Below, in pieces: positions 52,231 to 59,800 of a stretch of DNA of 64,000 bases (the first letter of the stretch is position 1; each line of letters opens with the position of its first letter). Source of the stretch: Frateuria edaphi. GTDB lineage: Bacteria > Pseudomonadota > Gammaproteobacteria > Xanthomonadales > Rhodanobacteraceae. Below the pieces are notes generated by a model. The model saw only the letters and a program-made list of their open reading frames with translations. It did not search any database and was not told the origin of the DNA. The stretch covers positions 3,705,404 to 3,769,403 of the forward strand of contig NZ_CP088251.1 of assembly GCF_021117405.1 (NCBI RefSeq), given 5' to 3'. The translations under genes and the position numbers were made by a program.

Positions 52231-52553
52231 ACGCGCGTCCGCGACGCACCCACCGCAGCGGCCCGCGGCCCCCCACGCTGGGCAGCAACCTGTGGACGCT
52301 GCTCGCCCTGCTGGTGCTGCTGGGACTGAGCGCCGGCAGCGCGCTGCTCGAGCTCGGACCCTTCAACACCGTGGCCAACCTGGGCATCGCGGTGGCCAAG
52401 GCCTTGCTGGTGCTGACCATCTTCATGCGCCTGAAAACCGACAACGCGCTGCTGCGAATCGTCGCCGGCGTCGGGTTTGCGTGGCTGGCGGTGATGATCG
52501 CGCTGTCGCTGGCCGACGTGCTGACCCGCACCCCGCTGCTGGCGCCCTGGTAG
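52227..52553 (+). CDS. coxD: Cytochrome c oxidase subunit IV family protein
   Basis: A 108-residue protein with three hydrophobic helices (LWTLLALLVLLGLSAGSALL; TVANLGIAVAKALLVLTIFM; IVAGVGFAWLAVMIALSLAD), matching the prokaryotic subunit IV family. The segment KALLVLTIFMRLK is the usual signature. It is the last gene of the 16-kb respiratory array, 10 bases before the cyclase gene. No genes for heme A synthesis (ctaA, ctaB) or the CuB chaperone CtaG are in the cluster. Confidence 0.88.
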   Translation: MNARPRRTHRSGPRPPTLGSNLWTLLALLVLLGLSAGSALLELGPFNTVANLGIAVAKALLVLTIFMRLKTDNALLRIVAGVGFAWLAVMIALSLADVLTRTPLLAPW

Positions 52554-52563
52554 GAGGCGTGGC

Positions 52564-53634
52564 ATGGATTCTGCTTTTCCACGCGCAGGGGCGATTCATC
52601 GGCATGCTGGCACCATCGTGGCAGGCATCGTGACCCCCGCCTCCGCGACTGGTCCTGTCATCGTTCCGCCCATGAGCACGCCGCCCGAAACCCTGTCATT
52701 CCCGCCGCTGTCCGCGTTCGGCGGTTTTCGCGAGGCGGCGCAGGCCTGCCTGTCGATGCTGCGCGAGCGAACCGGCGTCGGCGCCTGGTATTTCACCCGC
52801 GTCCAGGGCGAGGACTGGCTGGTGCTGGCGGCGTCCGACGACTGCTTCGGCGTGCGCAGCGGCGACGCCCTCAAGTGGGCGGACTCGATCTGCTCGCGAA
52901 TGGTGCGCGGCGGCCCCTGCGTGGTGCCCGACGTCAGCGCCCACGCGCCGTACGCCGCCGCGCCGATCGCCAGCCGCGGCATCGCCGCGTACCTGGGCGT
53001 GCCCGTGCATCTGGACCATGGCGCGATCGGCACCCTGTGCGGCATCGATCCGCAGCCGGTATCGGTGGACGTGGAGCGCTGGCTGCCGATCGTGCAGCTG
53101 TGCGCGCAGATGCTCGCCACGCTCTGGTGCCACGACGTCGATCTGAAGGAAACCCGCCGCCGCGCCGAGCGCGCCGAGCTGGAAGCGATGACCGACCCGA
53201 TGACCGGCATCTTCAACCGCCGCGGCTGGCGCGAACTGCTCGCGCTGGAGGAGCAGCGCTGCCGCGACGAACACACCACCGCCGGCGTGGTGGTGGTCGA
53301 CCTGGATCGCCTCAAGCAGACCAACGACAGCCAGGGCCATGCCGCGGGTGACGAGCTCATCCAGCGCGCCGCGACAGAAATCACCCGTGCCGTGCGCGCG
53401 GTGGACGTGGTGGCGCGTCTGGGCGGCGACGAGTTCGTGGTGCTGATCCTGGACGTGGGCCCCACCGAACTGGCACGCCAGGCTGCCCGCATCGAACAGG
53501 CGCTGCGCTCCGCCGGCGTCGCCGCCACGCTCGGCTACAGCTGGCGCGGTCCCGAACGCGACCTGGGCGAGGCCTACCGCGAGGCGGACCTGCTGATGCT
53601 CGACGCCAAGCGCGGCCGGCACCGCCTTTCGTAG
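52564..53634 (+). CDS. GAF-GGDEF diguanylate cyclase
   Basis: A 356-residue soluble protein with a GAF sensor (about residues 45-190; LSMLRERTGVGAWYFTRVQG, YLGVPVHLDHGAIGTLCGID) and a GGDEF domain (about 200-356). The domain has MTDPMTGIFNRRGW, an intact active site RLGGDEFVVL near 288, and the inhibitory site RAVD five residues before it. It should make cyclic di-GMP and be product-inhibited. ATG 52564 follows a perfect AGGAGG; the 36 residues before MSTPPE are not family-like, so a later start is possible. It lies 10 bases after coxD and could be read with the oxidase genes, tying c-di-GMP to respiration (inference). Confidence 0.9.
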   Translation: MDSAFPRAGAIHRHAGTIVAGIVTPASATGPVIVPPMSTPPETLSFPPLSAFGGFREAAQACLSMLRERTGVGAWYFTRVQGEDWLVLAASDDCFGVRSGDALKWADSICSRMVRGGPCVVPDVSAHAPYAAAPIASRGIAAYLGVPVHLDHGAIGTLCGIDPQPVSVDVERWLPIVQLCAQMLATLWCHDVDLKETRRRAERAELEAMTDPMTGIFNRRGWRELLALEEQRCRDEHTTAGVVVVDLDRLKQTNDSQGHAAGDELIQRAATEITRAVRAVDVVARLGGDEFVVLILDVGPTELARQAARIEQALRSAGVAATLGYSWRGPERDLGEAYREADLLMLDAKRGRHRLS

Positions 53635-53690
53635 GGCGGGCTTCGGCCATGTGGCCACGTCCGCCGCGGTGGGATGAAACCCACCCTACG
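53630..53690. repeat. Inverted repeat at convergent gene ends
   Basis: Arms CGTAGGGCGGG (53630-53640) and CCCACCCTACG (53680-53690) enclose GGTGGGATGAAACCCACC, itself a small hairpin. This is the common proteobacterial REP wording CGTAGGGTGGG...ATGAAACCCACC. The left arm includes the cyclase stop codon. It lies between the cyclase and cytochrome b561 genes, and may end both transcripts. Confidence 0.72.
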
Positions 53691-53705
53691 GGTGCCGCGG
53701 AAGCG

Positions 53706-54269
53706 TCAGTCCCCGGTCGCCATCGGCGCCTTGCCGCGACGGCTCGGCAGCATCGACGCCAGCACGCCGTCGCGGCGGATCAGCCCGTGGTACAGCCCCG
53801 CGCTCATATGCGCCACGAAGGTCAGGAACAGCAGCCAGGCGAGGTAGCGGTGCGCTTCGCGCAGCCAGGCGAACAACGCGGCGTTCTCCGGCAGGATCGC
53901 CGGCAGCCGCAGCGCGTCGCCCAGCATCACCGGGTAGCCGCCGGCCGACAGCATCCCCCAGCCGAGCAGCGGCAGCGCCAGCATCAGCGCGTACAGCAGC
54001 CAGTGCGAGGCCAGCGCCGCGAGCCGTTGCCAGAGCGGGAGATCCGCCGGCAGCGGCGGGGGACGATGGCGCAAGCGCAACGCCAGGCGCGCGATCGCCA
54101 GCAGCAGGATCGCGATGCCCAGCGGCTTGTGGATCGCCAGCAACCAGCCGTGCTTTTGCGACACGGTGGCGACCATGCCGGCGCCGATGAACAGCATCGC
54201 CACGATCATCGTGGCCATCGTCCAGTGCAGCAGCCGCGCGATCGGATGGAAGGTGGTCGGCGTGTTCAT
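53706..54269 (-). CDS. Cytochrome b561 family protein
   Basis: A 187-residue membrane protein with four helices. Heme-ligand histidines lie in ARLLHWTMATMIVAML, AIHKPLGIAILLLAI, LASHWLLYALMLALP and FVAHMSAGLYHGLI. Bacterial b561 proteins move electrons between quinol and a periplasmic acceptor. GGAGG precedes the ATG. The start overlaps the catalase-like gene's stop (ATGA), so it probably feeds electrons to that peroxidase or handles its superoxide or quinone by-products. It belongs to the ECF-sigma module. Confidence 0.9.
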   Translation of the reverse strand: MNTPTTFHPIARLLHWTMATMIVAMLFIGAGMVATVSQKHGWLLAIHKPLGIAILLLAIARLALRLRHRPPPLPADLPLWQRLAALASHWLLYALMLALPLLGWGMLSAGGYPVMLGDALRLPAILPENAALFAWLREAHRYLAWLLFLTFVAHMSAGLYHGLIRRDGVLASMLPSRRGKAPMATGD

Positions 54270-55324
54270 CGGGTGGCCTCCGCGGTAGGACGCGCGCTGC
54301 CGGGCAGGTGCGCCTCCTCGGCGGTACGGCGCAGGTAGGAGTCGGCATACGCGGCCGAGCGCGCGGCCAGCAGGGGATCGGCCGAAGGCTCGATGCCGGC
54401 CGGCAGCACCGTCGGGTCGTAGTTGACGTCGCGGCATGCGCCGCTGTCCTGCGCCTGCATGCGCTCGATCACCAGCGTGCCGGCGTCGACCGCGGGGCGG
54501 TCGGCCGGCCAGACGCGCGCGGCGTCGTCGACGGGGTCATTGGACGCGGCGAAGGTCAGTCGCAAGGTCCATCGCTGCGGTCCCCGGGCTAGGCGCTGAT
54601 CCAGGTCGCGGGCGAGGTAGTCGGGATCGCCGGCCGGTCCCGGGCGCCCATCGGCGGCCAGCGGCACCATCGCCCAGCGCACCGCGCGACGATGTCCTTG
54701 CGCATCGACCACATAGAACGCATTGATGCTGTCGTAGCGCTCGGTCACGTAGCTGGCCGACGGCTTCGCGTGTTTCGCCCAGGCGCGGAACGCGGCGGTT
54801 TCCGGGTGCGCGGCGAAGAACGCGGCGAGCCTCGCCGGATCGGGCTTGCCGGTGGCCGGATCGGGCCGGCCCGCCAGTGCCTGTTCGTAGAACGCCTGCG
54901 GCGTGGACACCGGGAACACCGGCATCGCGTTCATGCCGGTGCGCCATTGCTCGCCGTCCGGCGGGTTGAAGCGCAGCGCCATGCTGCGGATCGGCACGCT
55001 GCCGTCGGGCGCGTACGGGTTCCCGCCGGGAATGGCGAAGCGGCCGACCACCGGGGTGCGGCCGCGCGCGAACACCGCCGCGGTCGAATACGCGCTCGCC
55101 GCGCCGTTGCCCTCGAACCATCCGGCCACGCACACGCCCTTGGCGTGGTTGCGGCGGTAGCCCGGGTGCAGGCCGGCGTTGTCCTGCAGGGTATCGACCA
55201 GGCTCTGCGGGGTGAGCCGATGCGGTGCCAGCCAGCCGCCGACGTAACCGAACGCGGCCACGGTGACGGCCGCCAAGCCGCCAATCAGCGCCCAAGGCGC
55301 GGCCTGTCTGAAACGGATCTTCAT
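54266..55324 (-). CDS. Catalase-family (SrpA-like) peroxidase, exported
   Basis: A 352-residue minimal catalase-fold protein. An N-terminal membrane or signal segment (APWALIGGLAAVTVAAFGYV) places it in the periplasm or on the membrane. The distal heme histidine is His60 in RRNHAKG, and the proximal tyrosine is Tyr302 in CRDVNYDPTVLPAGI, both standard for catalases. This short class (KatE-like core without flanking domains, as in SrpA) mainly acts as a peroxidase. Minus-strand GGGAGC precedes the ATG. An ECF-type promoter lies about 40-70 bases upstream, and the gene is co-transcribed with cytochrome b561. Confidence 0.9.
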   Translation of the reverse strand: MKIRFRQAAPWALIGGLAAVTVAAFGYVGGWLAPHRLTPQSLVDTLQDNAGLHPGYRRNHAKGVCVAGWFEGNGAASAYSTAAVFARGRTPVVGRFAIPGGNPYAPDGSVPIRSMALRFNPPDGEQWRTGMNAMPVFPVSTPQAFYEQALAGRPDPATGKPDPARLAAFFAAHPETAAFRAWAKHAKPSASYVTERYDSINAFYVVDAQGHRRAVRWAMVPLAADGRPGPAGDPDYLARDLDQRLARGPQRWTLRLTFAASNDPVDDAARVWPADRPAVDAGTLVIERMQAQDSGACRDVNYDPTVLPAGIEPSADPLLAARSAAYADSYLRRTAEEAHLPGSARPTAEATR

Positions 55325-55365
55325 GGAGGATGCTCCCGGCCCTCGGCCGTGTGGTGATGGCACGC

Positions 55366-55392
55366 TGGACGCACGGGCGGACGATTTATTCC
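55366..55392 (-). promoter_or_regulatory. ECF sigma promoter of the catalase-b561 operon
   Basis: Minus strand GGAAT (complement of 55388-55392), a 16-base spacer and CGTCCA (complement of 55366-55371). The layout is the same as the promoter facing the sigma gene. The predicted start is near 55359, leader about 35 nt. Confidence 0.72.
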
Positions 55393-55400
55393 CACGCGGT

Positions 55401-55427
55401 GGAATAATCCACGCGCCGCCGCGTCTA
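55401..55427 (+). promoter_or_regulatory. ECF sigma promoter of the sigma/anti-sigma operon
   Basis: GGAAT (55401-55405), a 16-base spacer and CGTCTA (55422-55427). Together with the facing promoter the -35 boxes form the near-palindrome TTATTCC...GGAATAA. The predicted start is near 55434, about 24 bases before the ATG, implying autoregulation. Confidence 0.72.
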
Positions 55428-55457
55428 TCGGCCAAGCCCTCACGCCGGAGTCCGGCC

Positions 55458-55973
55458 ATGCCCGTCCACCCGCTCGACGATGCCCTGCGCGAACTGCTGC
55501 CGCGGTTGCGGCGCTTCGCGCTGTGGCTGACGCGTGACCTGTCCAGCGCCGACGACCTGGTCCAGGCCACGCTCGAGCGCGCACTCTCGCGCTGGTCCAG
55601 CCGGCGCGAGGACGCCTCGCTGCGCAGCTGGCTGTTCGCGATCCTGTACCGGCAGTTCCTCGACGGTCGCCGTCGCGCGCAGCGCCACGCCTGGCTGCTC
55701 GGCCGCCTGCGCGCGGAGGATGAGCCGCAGGCGCCCTCGGCCGAGCGCGAGGCCATCGCGCAATCGATGCTCGAAGCGTTTGGACGGCTGAACCCGGAAC
55801 AGCGCAGCCTGCTGCTGTGGGTCACCGTGGAGGGCCTGAGCTACCAGGAAGTCGCGCAGATCCTCGACGTACCCGTCGGCACCGTGATGTCGCGCCTGTC
55901 GCGCGCGCGTGCCGCGTTGCGCCGTCTCGGCGAAGGCGAATCCACCACTCCCTCCCTGCGGGTGCTCAAATGA
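55458..55973 (+). CDS. ECF RNA polymerase sigma factor
   Basis: A 171-residue sigma-70 family factor with only regions 2 and 4. Region 2 (residues about 10-75) contains FALWLTRDLSSADDLVQATL and LRSWLFAILYRQFLDGRRR. Region 4 (about 105-158) has LNPEQRSLLLWVTVEGLSYQ and EVAQILDVPVGTVMSRLSRA. ECF factors direct polymerase to stress or envelope promoters when their anti-sigma lets go. ATG 55458 follows GGAG. It overlaps the anti-sigma gene by 4 bases and is divergent from the catalase-b561 operon, its likely target. Confidence 0.93.
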   Translation: MPVHPLDDALRELLPRLRRFALWLTRDLSSADDLVQATLERALSRWSSRREDASLRSWLFAILYRQFLDGRRRAQRHAWLLGRLRAEDEPQAPSAEREAIAQSMLEAFGRLNPEQRSLLLWVTVEGLSYQEVAQILDVPVGTVMSRLSRARAALRRLGEGESTTPSLRVLK

Positions 55974-56722
55974 ACGAACCCAGCGAACACGACATCCACG
56001 CGTACGTCGATGGCCGCCTCGAGGGCGAGCGCCGCGCCGCCGTGGAGCTTTACCTCGCCCGGCATCCGGAGCGTGCCGCGCAAGTGCAGGCGTGGCAGCA
56101 CGACGCCCAGCAACTGCGCGCCGCGCTTGCCGGGATCGGGTCGCTGCCGGCCAACCCGGCACTGGACCCGGCCGCGATCCGCGCACGCCGGCAGCGCCGC
56201 CGCGTGTCGCGGCTCGCGCTGGCCGCCTCGTTGCTGCTGTGCGTCGGCATCGGTGGCCTGGGCGGTTGGCAGGTGCGCGGCTGGGAGGTCGCCCGCGCGA
56301 TGCCGCCGATGGGCGACGCGCTTGCGGCCTATCGCATGCTCGCGCTCGAACCCGGCGCCAGGCCGGACCTGGTGCCGCGACACCCGGGCGATCTGCAGGC
56401 CTGGCTGGACCGGCATTTCGAGCGCGGCGTGCCGCTGCCGGACCTGCGCGCGGCCGGCTTCCGGCCGGTCGGCGGCCGCCTGTTCGCCACCGAACAGGGA
56501 ACGGCCGCGATGGTGCTCTACCAGGACGCGGCCGGCCACGCGATCAGCTTCTACGTGCGACCGCCCGGTCCGCGCCGCTACCTGCTTCCGCGCGGCGAGC
56601 GCGTCGACGATGGCCTGCTCGCCCAGTACGGCTCGGGCAATGGCTACAACTACGCGATGGTCAGCCGCGCCGCGGGCAGCGACGCCCGGATCGCCGCCCG
56701 CGCCTTGAAACCACTTATCTGA
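55970..56722 (+). CDS. Membrane anti-sigma factor
   Basis: A 250-residue protein. The N-terminal anti-sigma domain (residues 1-50; SEHDIHAYVDGRLEGERRAA, ELYLARHPERAAQVQAW) is of the zinc-free type, with no HxxxCxxC. A single membrane helix spans about 80-100 (LALAASLLLCVGIGGLGGW) and the rest is periplasmic (YVRPPGPRRYLLPRGERVD). It should hold the sigma factor at the membrane until a periplasmic signal, possibly peroxide or another oxidant, is sensed. The sensing residues are not obvious, and no paired cysteines occur in the periplasmic part. Coupled to the sigma gene by ATGA. Confidence 0.87.
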   Translation: MNEPSEHDIHAYVDGRLEGERRAAVELYLARHPERAAQVQAWQHDAQQLRAALAGIGSLPANPALDPAAIRARRQRRRVSRLALAASLLLCVGIGGLGGWQVRGWEVARAMPPMGDALAAYRMLALEPGARPDLVPRHPGDLQAWLDRHFERGVPLPDLRAAGFRPVGGRLFATEQGTAAMVLYQDAAGHAISFYVRPPGPRRYLLPRGERVDDGLLAQYGSGNGYNYAMVSRAAGSDARIAARALKPLI

Positions 56723-56890
56723 CGCCAGTCGTGAACGGGCGCTGGCAACCGCGCCCCATCGTCGGCCGAAGCGCACGCGTCGCGCTGGTCAGGGACGACG
56801 CAAACAGCCCCGCGGCTGGCTTCCGCCCGCCCCCGGGCCGCCACAAAACCCGGCGATAATGCGCCCGCACCTCAAGGAAAGGGGATCGTC

Positions 56891-59800
56891 ATGTGGCAAG
56901 TGTCGGTGGCGCGCAGGTCGCGCCAGGTCGGGTTGTGTCTGGGTTTGCTGGCGCTGGCGTTGCTGGGCGGTTGCAACCGCTCCTCGCAGGACAGGCCGGC
57001 GCTGCAGGGCGCGCCCGCCGGTAGCGCCAGCGCGCATGCGCCGGCCGGCAAGGCGGCGTTCGCGCTGGCCTCGGCCGGTGCCGACCTGCGCGACACGCGC
57101 ACCGCGCTGGTGCTGCGCTTCAACGCCCCGCTGGCGGCGGCGCAGCCGTTCGACCGCGAGCTGGCGGTCACCGGCGGCAACGGCGAGCCGATCAGCGGTA
57201 GCTGGAGCCTGGACGACGACGGCAAGACGCTGCGCTTCCCCTTCGTACAGCCCAACACCCACTATGCCGTGCTGCTGCACGCCGGCCTGCTCGCCGCCGA
57301 CGGCCGCACGCTCGGGCGCGAGCTCAAGCGCGACATTTACTCCGGCAGCGTGCCGCCCGCGGTCGGCTTCGCCTCGCACGGCAGCGTGCTGCCCGCGGTC
57401 GGCTTCGCCTCGCACGGCAGCGTGCTGCCCGCGCGGGGCAGCCGCGGCCTGCCGCTGGTATCGGTCAACGTGCACGACGCCGACGTGGAGTTCTTCCGCG
57501 TGCACGACGATGCGCTGTCGGACCTCTACTGCGCCTACCCGGCGAACAAGCACCGCGACGGCTACGAGCTCGACCACGAGATCAACAGCTGGGACACCTG
57601 CGAGCACGGCGACCGCGTCAAGCGGCCGATCACCGACATGGCCGACTCGGTCTACGCCAACCACTACACGCTGGGCGGCGACGACAACGAACGCACCGTG
57701 ACCTACCTGCCGGTGCAGCGCGTGCGCGAACTGCAGCGGCCGGGCGTGTACATGGCGGTGGTCAAGCAAGGCGGCACCTTCAAGGGCAACTACGACAGCG
57801 CGATCTTCTTCGTCAGCGACCTCGGGCTGCACCTTCGCATGTACCGCGACAACGCGCTGCTGCACGTGGCCTCGCTGCGCGACGGTTCGCCGGTGGAGGG
57901 CGTGGCCATCGAGATCGATGGACCGGACGGGCAGGCGCGGCTCAAGGCGACCACCGACGGCGACGGCAACGCGCTGATCGCCTACAAGCTCGATCCGTCG
58001 GACGTATTGATCGCGCGCCACGGTGACGACGTTTCGGTACTGCCGTTCAACCGCCCCGCGCTGGACATTTCCAACTTCGACGTGATCGGCCGCAGGCAGG
58101 CGCCGTTCGAGGTATACGCCTGGTCCGGCCGCGACCTCTACCGGCCGGGCGAGACGCTGCGCGTGTCGGCGCTGCTGCGCGACTACGACGGCAAGCCGAT
58201 GAAGGCGCAGTCGCTGTTTGTGCGCCTGAAACAGCCCGATGGCCGCACGCTCGCCGACCAGCAACTGACGCCTTCGAACCTCAACTACTACGCGCTTTCC
58301 GAGACGATCCCGGCCGATGCGCCGACCGGTTTGTGGCAACTGGAATTCCGCCTGGACCCGGCGGCGAAGGAGGCGGTCGAGGCCTTCCCGTTCCACGTCG
58401 AGGAGTTCCTGCCCGAGCGCCTGAAACTCAGCCTGGACAGCCCGCAGGCGCGGCTGGTGCCGGACGAGCCGCTCAAGCTCGAGGTCGCTTCCAGTTACCT
58501 CTACGGCGCGCCAGCCGACGGCAACCGCGTGACCGCCAAGTTGCTGGTGGCGCCGGAAGTGCATCCGCTGGACAACCTCAAGGACACCTTCTTCGGCGAC
58601 CCCACACTGGACCTGCCCCGAAACGCCGACGACGTGCTCGACGCCAGGCTCGACGCGCAGGGCAAGCTCGCCCAGCCGATCGCGTTGCCGGATGACGTCA
58701 AGCCGGTCGCGCCGCTCGCCGTCACGCTCTCGGGCAGCGTCTACGAGACCGGCGGCCGGGCCGTCACCCGCCTGCTCAAGCGCGTGTACTGGCCGGCGCC
58801 GCAACTGGTCGGCGTGCGTCCGCTGTTCGACCCCAAGCAGGGCGCCGAGAGCGAAGGCCAGGCGGGCTTCGAGATCCTGCGCGCCGACGTCGACGGCAAG
58901 CTCGTCGCCGGCCATCACCTGAAGGTGCGGCTGCAGCGCGAACTGCGCGACTTCTACTGGCTGTACGAGCATGGCGACGGCTGGACCTCCGACGCGCACC
59001 AGCAGCTGCAGCTGATCGAGGAGAAGGACCTCGACTTGGCCGCGGGGCAGCGCGTGCACGTCGACTTCCCGGTGGAGTGGGGCGGTTACCGGCTGGAGGT
59101 GTACGACCCGGAAACGCAGCTCACTACGGTGTTTCCGTTCTTCGCCGGCTGGAGCTGGGAGGACGAGAACCTCGGCAAGGAGGCGCGCCCGGACAAGGTC
59201 AAGCTGCAACTCGACAAGGCGCGCTACCGCGCGGGTGACACCATGAAGGTGACGGTGACGCCACCGCATGACGGCCCAGGCCTGCTGCTGGTCGAGTCCG
59301 ACCACCTGCTCTACGTGCGCGACATCGACGCCAAGGCCGGCAGCACCTTCGAGGTCCCGGTCACCCAGGACTGGGAGCGCCACGACGTCTACGTCTCGGC
59401 ACTGGTGTTCCGCGGCGGCGAGGCGCAGGAACACACCACGCCCGCCCGCGCGCTCGGCGTCGAGCACGTCGCGATGGAGCGCAACGACCGGCGCATTCCC
59501 CTCACGCTGATTGCGCCCGCACTGATGCGCCCGGGCAAGCCGCTCGAGGTGACCGTGCAGGCGAAGAACCTGGCCAACACGCGCGCCTACGTCACGTTGT
59601 CGGCGGTCGACCAGGGCGTGATCAACATCACCAACTATCCGGTGCCCGACGCCTGGGCCTGGATGTTCGCCAAGCGCGCCCTGAGCGTGGACGCCTACGA
59701 TCTCTACAGCCGCATCATCGAGGCGATGGACGGCGCCGAGGCCAAGCTGCGCTACGGCGGCGACATGAGCGGCCCGGCGCTGCCGCATGCGGCGCGGCTG

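Noticed and set aside
55385..55408. TTATTCC...GGAATAA palindrome as a repressor operator
   Set aside because: Each half is the -35 box of a promoter with a matching -10 at 16 bases, which explains the symmetry without a repressor.
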